Part shown: positions 1 to 8,064 of the stretch, one piece after another
Layout: each line of letters opens with the position of its first letter
How positions within the stretch are numbered: position 1 is the first letter of the stretch
Source of the DNA: a virus
Length of the DNA: 38,084 bases
IMG/VR virus record: IMGVR_UViG_3300036827_000012
Location: 1-38,084 of that record
Strand: one strand, 5' to 3'
Notes under the pieces: model-generated
Seen by the model: the letters and a program-made list of their open reading frames with translations, nothing else
What the model was told of the DNA's origin: nothing
Database searches by the model: none
Position numbers and translations under genes: made by a program

Positions 1-297
1 ACCAGGAGGATCATTAGGATGATTAAGAAAGGGTCCGCGCCCTTTTGGAACATGAGTAGAAACTTGAGAGAGAGGATCACCTTGAGCTAATTGCCTAGAG
101 AAATTCTGAGAAGCTTCACGTTCATGAATAACAGCAATAATAAACCAGGGAACTCCTGTTGTTGCTTCAATATATTGATAGCGTTCTTTAGCCATAGGAT
201 TAATCAATCTTTTAGCAACATTAGCTAAACCCTCGACACGAGATGCATGAATATGCATATTATCCCAACGTTGTTGATTCTTTTGAATTAAAGACAT
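1..297 (-). CDS. Lysozyme-like endolysin, 5' part only
   Basis: The first 99 codons of a leftward gene are present; the rest lies beyond the window edge. The segment around residues 49-62 (GVPWFIIAVIHEREASQN) with its HERE glutamate, followed by QLAQGDPLSQVSTHVPKGRG, matches a lysozyme family that I recall from phages and prophages of Rhizobiales. It would cleave peptidoglycan during lysis. There is no signal peptide, so a holin or similar protein would be needed for export. The start codon overlaps the stop of the upstream fibre gene as TAATG, a coupling used throughout this operon. Function is assigned from motif recall, so moderately sure. Confidence 0.7.
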   Translation of the reverse strand, partial: MSLIQKNQQRWDNMHIHASRVEGLANVAKRLINPMAKERYQYIEATTGVPWFIIAVIHEREASQNFSRQLAQGDPLSQVSTHVPKGRGPFLNHPNDPPG

Positions 298-1436
298 TAA
301 CGAACCCTTCTTGCTCTAAGTATTCCATAAGCACTTAAGGTACTTGCACTAAATGTACCTTGAACAACAAGATTAATTGTTTGAGAGCCTGACGAAGAAA
401 ATCGAAGGGGTCCTATTAATTGATTAACATTTGCTGTCGTAGCAGTATTTGTATTGTTAAGAGTACTTTGAATTACAATATTAGTTCTACCATTCGTTTG
501 ATCAAATGTTACAGATGTCGTAGACAATCCTGTAATAGTGCAAGACAATGCTGTAGAAGATGTCCCAACAAAAGTTACATTACCAGCAACTTCCCAATCA
601 CCTGCTCCTAAAGTAAGACTTGTTAAATTTTTAGCATTAGAGTTTAAAGTAGCTCCGCTAGTTAAAGATGTTGCTGAACCTAAAGCAATAACACTTTCTT
701 GGTATTCTTGAACATTACCGGCAGCAGCATTACTACCATTAGTAACTCCAGTTAACGTCGGAGTAGTTAACGTCGCGGTAATAAGAGTTGGACTAGTAGC
801 AAGAACAACAGCACCAGTGCCGGTGACTGTAGAAGAAGTAACGCCTCCAAATTTGATAACATTTCCAGTACCTGCTGTATCTAGAGTTTTATTAGTTAAT
901 GTATCTGTAGTAGCTTTGCCAACAAGAGTATCGGTAGCGGCAGGAAGAGTGAGGCTACCAGAAGCAACAACAGTAGCTTGAACGGTTGTGGTTCCACTAG
1001 TAGATCCTTTAAAATTTATTAAACCATTATTACCAGCATTAGCTCCTACCGTAATAGGAGCAGCATTAGTAAAAGTGTTAGTACCTGAGAAAGTATTATT
1101 ACCAGAGAATATTTCATTCCCTGAGTATGTATTGTTTCCATTAAGAAAACCTACGACTGCCCCCGAGGTACCTGTTGGAGGGACAGAAGAAATTATAGTA
1201 GACGTAGTAACATCTTGTAATCTAGCTGGAGATGTGGCTGATCCAGGAGAAGGTAAATTATAAATCTGGTTACTATTCATATCCAGATTATTCATCATCT
1301 GATTAGGAGTAGTACCATCACGAGATAGAGTATTATCAAAACTAGAAACAATTGTATCAGAATTAGCGTTGACTTCAGAGACGGCTGTGTTTTCATTCTG
1401 AAGATTCGCTAATTGTGTTAAAACAATCTTAGTCAT
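297..1436 (-). CDS. Tail fibre / structural adhesin
   Basis: 379 residues, Thr/Ser/Gly/Asn-rich, with the repetitive beta-prone composition usual for phage fibres. Residues about 35-75 contain NTLSRDGTTPNQ and LDMNSNQIYNLPSP, a segment shared with the larger adhesin at 8061-9695; the two proteins therefore probably attach to the same virion component. A middle part with TDTLTNKTLDT and GTGAVVLATSPTL resembles repeats common in phage tail fibres. The C-terminal 140 residues look like a compact beta domain. The start overlaps the stop of the upstream small gene. It is probably a receptor-binding or head fibre; which one cannot be told from sequence. Confidence 0.7.
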   Translation of the reverse strand: MTKIVLTQLANLQNENTAVSEVNANSDTIVSSFDNTLSRDGTTPNQMMNNLDMNSNQIYNLPSPGSATSPARLQDVTTSTIISSVPPTGTSGAVVGFLNGNNTYSGNEIFSGNNTFSGTNTFTNAAPITVGANAGNNGLINFKGSTSGTTTVQATVVASGSLTLPAATDTLVGKATTDTLTNKTLDTAGTGNVIKFGGVTSSTVTGTGAVVLATSPTLITATLTTPTLTGVTNGSNAAAGNVQEYQESVIALGSATSLTSGATLNSNAKNLTSLTLGAGDWEVAGNVTFVGTSSTALSCTITGLSTTSVTFDQTNGRTNIVIQSTLNNTNTATTANVNQLIGPLRFSSSGSQTINLVVQGTFSASTLSAYGILRARRVR

Positions 1437-1678
1437 TTAACTAATCCTTGACCATGTCTAAGTTCATATAAAGTTTTTTCCATTATGTCTAAACGTTGTG
1501 TTTGTAATGCTAAATCAACTATAACTTTGTTAAGAGATTTTAATTCTAATTTAATATCAACTACATCTTCTCTAAAATTAGTTGTATCGTTCTTTAATCT
1601 CCAATATAGCCCCGTTAATGTAAATACTGTTGTTGCCATAATTAGAAGAGAACCAATGTTAATAGTCCATTCAAACAT
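1433..1678 (-). CDS. Small membrane-anchored coiled-coil protein
   Basis: 81 residues. One N-terminal transmembrane segment (about residues 8-28, INIGSLLIMATTVFTLTGLYW) is followed by a heptad-like region (VVDIKLELKSLNKVIVDLALQTQ). This architecture is seen in holin-like, spanin-like and other small lysis-cassette proteins, and the gene lies one gene upstream of the lysozyme. It overlaps the fibre gene by four bases (ATGA). A role in lysis is inferred from position and topology only. Confidence 0.6.
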   Translation of the reverse strand: MFEWTINIGSLLIMATTVFTLTGLYWRLKNDTTNFREDVVDIKLELKSLNKVIVDLALQTQRLDIMEKTLYELRHGQGLVK

Positions 1679-1696
1679 TTATTTTCCTTAATAGTA

Positions 1697-1712
1697 GGGG
1701 GCTTGCGCCCCC
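1697..1712 (-). terminator. Strong GC hairpin after the capsid-adjacent gene
   Basis: Six G-C pairs (GGGGGC/GCCCCC) close a four-base loop, read on the minus strand as GCAA, a GNRA-type tetraloop. It lies directly downstream of the stop of the 1719-2261 gene. The following minus-strand sequence TACTATTAAGG is only weakly U-rich, so it may be a partial terminator or a 3'-stabilising hairpin that keeps capsid mRNA abundant relative to downstream genes. Confidence 0.5.
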
Positions 1713-1718
1713 CACATA

Positions 1719-2261
1719 TTATTGGGTAGTCACAGTACCAGAGCGATACCGAATACGAACCTTGATAAGACCCGTTGTAAAGGTCGAACCAGTGATCTTA
1801 GCGGTAAAGTAGCTCGGAGCATTACTAGTTGTAGTAGTAGTGCCTAGAACTGAACCAGCCTTAGCAACGCCAGGGAAATAAGTAAGCTTATTGCCCAAGA
1901 CAGACCAAACGCCAGTCACTTCAGCTGCGATAATAGCAGCATCTGTGGCATCGGCACTATCTCGTGTTGAAGACTTAACGAGTCCAACAGAGAAGGTAGT
2001 ACCAGTAGCGCCAGCAATCTGAACGTCAATATCGGCAGATTCAACCCACACGTTTAAAGGCATGTAGACTTGTTCGTCGATAATCTGTGCAGTTGTAGTG
2101 AGTTTAGTCAAATCTAGCATAAACTCGATTTCACGAGTTTCACTAGGATTCCTATATTCACCGCCTGTAGCAGGAACAGTTTTATCCGTTCCATAACGTC
2201 GGAAGAGACCATCGTTATCGAAATAGTTCTGAGTACCCGTCAGAGATGTAAGTACAGTCAT
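1719..2261 (-). CDS. Structural protein next to the capsid gene (decoration or head protein)
   Basis: 180 residues, beta-rich and without membrane segments, ending in a basic stretch KVRIRYRSGTVTTQ. It lies 12 bases downstream of the major capsid gene and before a strong hairpin, the usual place of a decoration, stabilisation or head-completion protein. I do not recognise the family. The proximity and the hairpin predict high expression together with the capsid. Confidence 0.55.
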   Translation of the reverse strand: MTVLTSLTGTQNYFDNDGLFRRYGTDKTVPATGGEYRNPSETREIEFMLDLTKLTTTAQIIDEQVYMPLNVWVESADIDVQIAGATGTTFSVGLVKSSTRDSADATDAAIIAAEVTGVWSVLGNKLTYFPGVAKAGSVLGTTTTTSNAPSYFTAKITGSTFTTGLIKVRIRYRSGTVTTQ

Positions 2262-2273
2262 AGAGTTCTCCTA

Positions 2274-3233
2274 TTAGGTGACGATGGTGGTATCGGTCAT
2301 AATCTGAATATAATTCTCAGGACGATACAGCTTATAACCGTATTCGGTAATCGTCATATACTCCTCTTGCTGGAGATCTTTGTTGAACTCCGAGTAGACG
2401 GTAGGCATTTGACGGAAGCAACCGACGAAGGGCATAATGTCCCCGGCGGCAGCTGAGAAGAATTGATTAGCGACACCATTGGTGAGCACCACGCTGTTTA
2501 CCGTTTCCGATATACCACGTGGCAGATAGTTAGAGACATAGACGTCAAACCCGTAAATATTGTACATAAACTGGAAGCCAGTCATTGCACTGTTATTCAC
2601 AATTGGCTGCCAACGTTGGTTGGGAGTCAAAAGGTTAACGAGGTTAGTCTGTGTCTGTAGTGTGTAGGCAACGGAAGGATCGACTACGCAACAGAGATTA
2701 CGAAGAGGAACGTTAGCACGTTGAAGTGCAAACTGCGCCTTAGCGAAATCCTGTAGAGCAATAGAGTTACTTGTACCTGAGCCAACAAAGCGGTGATTAC
2801 CACCGTTGATAGCATTCAAATTCGAAGCAGTCTGTCCAGCATTACCACGGCTGAGAATACGAGCCTCGATACGCTCCATGAGGGCACGGTGCTGTCGTGG
2901 AACGAAAGCAGCCATGACTTCCTGGGAGTACCAAGAATCACGCTTAAACTTAGCAGAGATGGAATTTGCACTATAGATATACTGATCAATGGTAAAGGTA
3001 AAATTACCTGTGTCCATCTTATTATACTTTATAGCATTACCTTCTGCAAAGTCCGCGGTTTCAGCTTCACCGAGCGACGGAATATTCAGCGTAGTGCCGT
3101 CCGTAAAATCGGGAATCATGCGAACAAACTTCGTCGCATTCAGATCATCAAGCAAAAGCTCTTTAAGTTGTCGTTCCCACACGTTGGAACGAATCAAATG
3201 TTCGTTCGTAAGTGTAGTAAAACCACTAGCCAT
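2274..3233 (-). CDS. Major capsid protein
   Basis: 319 residues, close to the usual length for podovirus HK97-fold capsid proteins. The N-terminal NEHLIRSNVWERQLKELL, the DGTTLNIPSLGE and FAEGNAIKY segments, and the central NLCCVVDPSVAYTL and late GFDVYVSNYLPRG blocks form the pattern of phage coat proteins whose E-loop and P-domain precede the A-domain. Gene order portal - small gene - scaffold - capsid supports the call. It would assemble the icosahedral shell on the scaffold encoded just upstream. Confidence 0.85.
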   Translation of the reverse strand: MASGFTTLTNEHLIRSNVWERQLKELLLDDLNATKFVRMIPDFTDGTTLNIPSLGEAETADFAEGNAIKYNKMDTGNFTFTIDQYIYSANSISAKFKRDSWYSQEVMAAFVPRQHRALMERIEARILSRGNAGQTASNLNAINGGNHRFVGSGTSNSIALQDFAKAQFALQRANVPLRNLCCVVDPSVAYTLQTQTNLVNLLTPNQRWQPIVNNSAMTGFQFMYNIYGFDVYVSNYLPRGISETVNSVVLTNGVANQFFSAAAGDIMPFVGCFRQMPTVYSEFNKDLQQEEYMTITEYGYKLYRPENYIQIMTDTTIVT

Positions 3234-3258
3234 TGTTAAATTTCTTTATGTTGTTAAG

Positions 3259-4050
3259 TTATGTGAGAGAGAACGGCTTTGAGAAATCTCTGTGATAATC
3301 ACCATCTTGAAAGGCATCACCTTGTTCAATGGCATCACGTTGCATCTGTAGAGCAGTTCGTGGGTTATTGTAGGTGTCTGGGTCTGTCTTCTTCATTTCT
3401 TGATAGTAAGACCAAGTACGCTTCTTCTCTCCTTGAGGCGCAAAGCGCTGTGTGGTAGTAGGAGCATGCATGTTTACTGGTTGAACTTGCTGATCAAGAC
3501 CTAAGGTTTTATACAAAACAGAAGGATGATCTTTAGCTAAGCTATTCAAGAACGTCGGAGAAACTCCCAGTTCATCTGCTTTTGCTTTTAGAACTTCTGA
3601 AAAATTACTTCCAAAACGTTCTGTCAGCTTTCCGCGCACTTCTGCGACATTCGCAGTCTGACGTTTATGAGTATCCCACTGGCTGATCTTAGTGGAAACT
3701 AGTTCGTCGATCTTGGTTGAATCAAGTGCTGGGGCTATAACCTGCGACTCTACTTTGCTCTCCGGGGTATTTGGAATAGTGGTAGTAGTTGGGTTTTTAT
3801 TAGTAAGTTGAGTAATCAACTCTTCGAGTCTTGCCCTTGTCTCGAATTCTTTCTTTAGTTCTTGTCGTTCAGCTTCCTTTTGATCTAGGCGCTTTTCGAG
3901 AAGACTGATATATGTATCTGCGTGATACTTGCTTTTGGCAAGATCTTCAGGCGTTTTGAACTTCTTGCCTTCACCGACATAATCAGGAAGGTAGTTCTTA
4001 TTAGGGTCTATTACAATTTCATTATTTGGTAAAAACAGGTCGTCGGTCAT
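3259..4050 (-). CDS. Capsid assembly scaffolding protein
   Basis: 263 residues, highly charged. It has a helical coiled-coil stretch (about residues 45-80, SLLEKRLDQKEAERQELKKE), a disordered Thr/Pro linker near residue 90, and a C-terminal helical region rich in Lys and Asp. Placed between portal and capsid, it has the composition and position of podovirus scaffolds (T7 gp9-like). It would template procapsid assembly and then leave. The start overlaps the small upstream gene by 29 bases. Confidence 0.75.
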   Translation of the reverse strand: MTDDLFLPNNEIVIDPNKNYLPDYVGEGKKFKTPEDLAKSKYHADTYISLLEKRLDQKEAERQELKKEFETRARLEELITQLTNKNPTTTTIPNTPESKVESQVIAPALDSTKIDELVSTKISQWDTHKRQTANVAEVRGKLTERFGSNFSEVLKAKADELGVSPTFLNSLAKDHPSVLYKTLGLDQQVQPVNMHAPTTTQRFAPQGEKKRTWSYYQEMKKTDPDTYNNPRTALQMQRDAIEQGDAFQDGDYHRDFSKPFSLT

Positions 4051-4303
4051 CTGTATCTCTTTGATCTAGGAGACTTTTGAATTGAGATAAACACTGTTTA
4101 AAACCGTTATAATGAGCTTGTAAGTGACTCCAGTTTGCACAATCATATACTTTAGGAGACTGTTCAGAACGTTCTACGGCGCTTTCGAACTCGTCGCACA
4201 TCGCTCTAAGTCTATCTAAGACTGATCGTGCTCTGTAGATGCTTTCCTTAAAGTCTTCTTGATCTTTAGTTTCTTTAAGATGTTGCGTCCATTTAGTCAG
4301 CAT
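4022..4303 (-). CDS. Small helical protein between portal and scaffold
   Basis: 93 residues, mostly predicted helix, charged, with two cysteines (MCDEFESAV, YDCANWSHL). No domain is recognised. It sits between the portal stop and the scaffold and overlaps the scaffold start, so it is translated with the head module. A head-assembly role is positional inference. Confidence 0.5.
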   Translation of the reverse strand: MLTKWTQHLKETKDQEDFKESIYRARSVLDRLRAMCDEFESAVERSEQSPKVYDCANWSHLQAHYNGFKQCLSQFKSLLDQRDTDDRRPVFTK

Positions 4304-6172
4304 TTATCCTGGTCCATTGGTCATGGGTTGCGGTTGCATTTGTTGGGCCATCTGTGGAACAGGAGACCCAGGTTGTATATCAAAATCATCACCCATGCCG
4401 GTCGGCGTACTAATCATCTTCTGCGTTTGCTCTTCCAAAGAATGAGAAAGCTGTTGCATCTCTGCTTGTTCAGCCAGAGCGATATTAGGTGTGACGATAT
4501 GATAATCTTTCATATTAAAGGAAGTCTCAAACATCTGTGCGAGTTTGACTCCTGAGAAATGTGGTTGAACTATTGGCCAGAGTTGACTGCCAGCGAGGGA
4601 GGTGAGATTCTGTACCAGTTCTGCTTGTTCTGCAAAGTGCCTTGCTGCAATAGGCTTAATACGGCCAATACCCGTGATATCCTCCACGGTAAGCTCCTGA
4701 AAAGTGGCCGCTTGGAGTTTATCGTTAAATACCTGGATAATCTGAACACCAGTAAGATTACGTCTAGCTAATTCAAGCATAGCGTTAAGCAAAGGCTCAA
4801 CAAGTTGTATTTCAAACTGTTTTATTTTGTTTTGAAATAATCTTGCAGCTGCATTCTCAAGTCGCTGGACTTCGTATTTTGTTTTTTCGCCAGGGCTTCT
4901 AAAACCCATGGCTTCTCGCGGAGCTCCTGCCATTTCCTCCATGAGGCGTTCAATACGGTCGAGTTCAAGGTTGGCATTGAGAGCATTAACATCTGGTGAA
5001 ACAATGTCTACATCACCTTCTTCAGTAACGTAAATCTTTTCACCTGGTTGCCAAGTAAAGTCATCTACGAATCCTTTAATCTTTTGCACTGGGAAGGCTG
5101 TGAAGTCCCAGACATCCGCTTTGAGATTTTCCACATGGTCCATGCGATACTGCATTCCGATAAGATTATCGAGAGGGCCCATACCCCAAAGATTATCCTG
5201 TTTTCGACGCCATGGAACATGGAATATAGGAGGGTAACTATAAAAAGAAGGGTTGGGACGGTTAGCGATGAGCTTATGTCTGTCCACAACTGTAATAATT
5301 CTATTCTTTTGGAATTCATCATTTACATAATCATACCAGTCGCCATAGAAGGTAATTACTTCACAGTAGTCAGAAAGCAAGTAATTACGAAAACTAGTAA
5401 AGCCATCCATAGCATAAAGTCGATCACGCTGTGTCCATTCTCCTTGGAATTCTCTGGCTTTGAAGCGAAGGTTTTTAAGATAGTCGAAAAGAACTTCATA
5501 GTCACCTCTAGTCTCATCTGTTGATAGACGTTCTAAATATTCTCTTAGTTCACCTAAAGATATAATAGATCTAACAAACTTAGGAGTATGGTAAAATGAT
5601 TCAGCAGTAGGATTCATCACTACATCAAGAGGAGATAACCTCTTAATAGCAGGACCAATAAATCCTGTTTGCATCATTCCTGGTAATTGTTCAGCTCGGT
5701 TGTCCACCCATTGAACAGTAGCGAAACAATTACCAAAGTCGATATAATCAGCAATAATCTTTTCTAATTCAGTGATGAAGTGAGGCTGATCAATAGCCCA
5801 GCCGATATAATTGATAATAGCATCACGTTTAAGAACTTGCTGATCATCTAGTTCATTAGCTTCCCAGTAAATATTCTTACGCTGGGGTAACAATGTAGCG
5901 ATGTAGTTCGCTAAAAGATTGTCCCGAATTTGACAGGACTTTGGCACCGTTGTTTTGTTCTTCCACGGTAGAGTAGCGTTCGACGTCTGAGTTGTATCCG
6001 TTGCGAATATGTATCGACGGATCTCTTCCCAGTCGTTGACCTTCCGTTGACGTAATACGTTCCATTCTACAAATTTCTCCGTTAACCTAATAGCCAATCT
6101 ATCAGGTACTAAGAATCCAGTCGGTTGACCAGATCCTATTACATTTTCTAATGAGAGTACAGAACCAGTCAT
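4304..6172 (-). CDS. Portal protein (head-tail connector)
   Basis: 622 residues, somewhat longer than T7-type portals. The N-terminal part (RKVNDWEEIRRYIFATDTT, LPWKNKTTVPKSCQIRDNL), the GPAIKRLSPLDVVMNPTAES block and the later GMGPLDNLIGMQYRMDHVEN and MEEMAGAPREAMGF segments are the pattern of podovirus portal proteins. The C-terminal tail is Gln/Met/Pro-rich and probably disordered. Twelve copies would form the vertex through which the terminase packages DNA. It lies between terminase and scaffold, in canonical head order. Confidence 0.85.
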   Translation of the reverse strand: MTGSVLSLENVIGSGQPTGFLVPDRLAIRLTEKFVEWNVLRQRKVNDWEEIRRYIFATDTTQTSNATLPWKNKTTVPKSCQIRDNLLANYIATLLPQRKNIYWEANELDDQQVLKRDAIINYIGWAIDQPHFITELEKIIADYIDFGNCFATVQWVDNRAEQLPGMMQTGFIGPAIKRLSPLDVVMNPTAESFYHTPKFVRSIISLGELREYLERLSTDETRGDYEVLFDYLKNLRFKAREFQGEWTQRDRLYAMDGFTSFRNYLLSDYCEVITFYGDWYDYVNDEFQKNRIITVVDRHKLIANRPNPSFYSYPPIFHVPWRRKQDNLWGMGPLDNLIGMQYRMDHVENLKADVWDFTAFPVQKIKGFVDDFTWQPGEKIYVTEEGDVDIVSPDVNALNANLELDRIERLMEEMAGAPREAMGFRSPGEKTKYEVQRLENAAARLFQNKIKQFEIQLVEPLLNAMLELARRNLTGVQIIQVFNDKLQAATFQELTVEDITGIGRIKPIAARHFAEQAELVQNLTSLAGSQLWPIVQPHFSGVKLAQMFETSFNMKDYHIVTPNIALAEQAEMQQLSHSLEEQTQKMISTPTGMGDDFDIQPGSPVPQMAQQMQPQPMTNGPG

Positions 6173-6340
6173 TTATGGCTGTTCTTTAAGATTCTTTCGT
6201 ACTTGTCTTGAAATTCTCAATGCTTCACGTCCTTGCCGATAAGCCGGCGACTCCATAGTATCCGTGTCTTGTACGTTAGGTGTTACGACTGTTCCATCAG
6301 GACCAGGAGCAGGGTGGTCAAAGTTTTGATCAATAGGCAT
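6173..6340 (-). CDS. Small protein between terminase and portal
   Basis: A 55-residue ORF, MPIDQNFDHPAPGPDG..., acidic and proline-rich at the N terminus and basic at the C terminus (REALRISRQVRKNLKEQP). It begins immediately after the terminase stop and ends next to the portal start, filling the gap exactly, which supports a real gene. No function recognised. Confidence 0.6.
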   Translation of the reverse strand: MPIDQNFDHPAPGPDGTVVTPNVQDTDTMESPAYRQGREALRISRQVRKNLKEQP

Positions 6341-7906
6341 TTATACTACGCCTCCAAAGCGTGGGTGGTATGTAAATAAGGGTTTATCTGTTTTATGTTG
6401 GTTAAGTGTCATTGGTGCTAATACATTCTTGATTGCACAGGCTAAAGCGTCTTTGCAATCATCATGTGGAGGATTCTGAAGAATAAGTTCTTCTTCTAAA
6501 ACCTGACAATTGCCCCCCGCGTAATGCCAGATCTGACGATTCTGGTACCGTGGTTCGAGGACTGCGAGTATACGCTCCGCCTTCGATCCTTCAAACCTAG
6601 ATGGGGAGTATTCTTCGACTGAGAGAGAGAGACCAGCTGGTCTGATATAGTTGTCACGTATGTCCTCAACAATCATTCTTTGTCCGGCAGTTGTTTCTGC
6701 CATAAGCTTTCTAAAGCCCCATTTCTCGTACATCTTGAAGAGACGTTTATAGACTTCAGATATTTTAGTAGTTTTGAATCTTTCAACTTCTAAGATATAG
6801 TAGTTGAGTTTCCCGTCGACTCCAACAATGACGATTGAAGTATAGTCACTACGTAGCCCTGTGGTATATGCAAAGTCGACTGCCGCAATGAGGTTAAGTC
6901 TATTGCCCTTAAAGAACCATCTACCGTCTCGTACACTAAGATGGCCGGGTTCATAGTACTGGAAGAGGTCTTTTCCAATTGGAGATGAATCGACGTCATG
7001 GGGATCATTATAGTATTGGGCTCTAAAGTGAGTTTGGTTGATATACTGCGACCGTTTTTCAGCCAATATTTTTTGGTCGAAACCGAACCATTTTCCATCG
7101 TAACGTTGCTGCCTAGGCCATAAGAATTCTCCGGTACCGTCCCCGAGACTTTCGACGGGATATTCTTTAACATCGTAAAGAGGCCGTCTATGTATGATTT
7201 CACCGTAGTCATTATATTCATCGACTGTCATTTCTTGTAAATGAGGATAGATATCTTTAGGATGATAACGTGTACCAACAACTAAGACACGTGGGTGGGT
7301 ACTTTGAATAGACGATAAGTAACCATATTGTTCTCGAGTCTTTTCACGACCTTCTTCCGTGTAAGCATTAGAAGCAGTGACTCCATCATCGAACACAATA
7401 ATATCACAATGAAGCCCCACAATATTAGTGGTAAGGCCAGCAGTAATAATGGAAGGATCACGAATAGACTCAGCAGCACGTCTAGGATCATCAATTGATA
7501 TCTCCCGTTCTGTCCATTTTTCTCGTTTAGCTTCATCTATATGAACCATTTCTGGCCACAATAAACGATAGTTAGTGGAGGTAAATATATCTTTAATAAA
7601 CTTTAACTGCTTAGTAGCTAACAATGAAGTAGAAGAAATATAAAGAACTCTGAGAGTAGGATCTTTAGTAAGTTGCCAAGCTACCCAATAAGCAGCAATA
7701 GCACTCTTCATATGGTCACGTGGTAGTAAAAGAAGCTGATAACTATTAGCGTTAGAAGCTGATAACCACCGACATATTTCTAAATGAATCGAACCTAGTA
7801 AACGTAAAGGATGAATAGTATTAATAAAAAAGATAAAGTCTAATTCACACTTTAATCTGATTTCACTACGTTGGGCCTCAAGAACGGTCTTCTTAGGTCT
7901 TCCCAC
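6341..7906 (-). CDS. terL: Terminase large subunit
   Basis: 521 residues, the DNA-packaging motor. An ATPase motif lies near residues 57-67 (LLLLPRDHMKSA; a deviant Walker A with a Lys before Ser), and Walker B is DIIVFDDG near residue 168. The nuclease half has AAVDFAYTTG near residue 340, an Asp-containing motif, and PHDDCKDALACA near residue 487, matching the acidic triad of RNase H-like terminase nucleases. It would cleave concatemers and pump DNA through the portal encoded downstream. No small terminase is recognised; one of the small upstream ORFs could fill that role. Confidence 0.9.
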   Translation of the reverse strand: MGRPKKTVLEAQRSEIRLKCELDFIFFINTIHPLRLLGSIHLEICRWLSASNANSYQLLLLPRDHMKSAIAAYWVAWQLTKDPTLRVLYISSTSLLATKQLKFIKDIFTSTNYRLLWPEMVHIDEAKREKWTEREISIDDPRRAAESIRDPSIITAGLTTNIVGLHCDIIVFDDGVTASNAYTEEGREKTREQYGYLSSIQSTHPRVLVVGTRYHPKDIYPHLQEMTVDEYNDYGEIIHRRPLYDVKEYPVESLGDGTGEFLWPRQQRYDGKWFGFDQKILAEKRSQYINQTHFRAQYYNDPHDVDSSPIGKDLFQYYEPGHLSVRDGRWFFKGNRLNLIAAVDFAYTTGLRSDYTSIVIVGVDGKLNYYILEVERFKTTKISEVYKRLFKMYEKWGFRKLMAETTAGQRMIVEDIRDNYIRPAGLSLSVEEYSPSRFEGSKAERILAVLEPRYQNRQIWHYAGGNCQVLEEELILQNPPHDDCKDALACAIKNVLAPMTLNQHKTDKPLFTYHPRFGGVV

Positions 7907-7911
7907 AAGAA

Positions 7912-8064
7912 CTATTCTTTCTCTTCTATTTTAGGTTTATTTTGTTCATTAACCTGCTGTTGTAACTTAACAATTAATCCTGAGACCGTCTTAAAAGGCA
8001 TGTTGCCTAAAGATTCAGAAAGAATTAAAAGTTCTTGTTCAGTCAATGTTAAAGTATAAATCAT
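7912..8064 (-). CDS. Small helical protein upstream of terminase
   Basis: A 50-residue ORF (MIYTLTLTEQELLILSESLG...) with an ATGA start-stop overlap with the adhesin gene, ending five bases before the terminase start. The sequence TEQELLILSESLGNMPFKTVSGLIVKLQQQV looks like a small helical fold. Position suggests a packaging accessory, but it is far shorter than typical small terminases. Function unknown. Confidence 0.6.
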   Translation of the reverse strand: MIYTLTLTEQELLILSESLGNMPFKTVSGLIVKLQQQVNEQNKPKIEEKE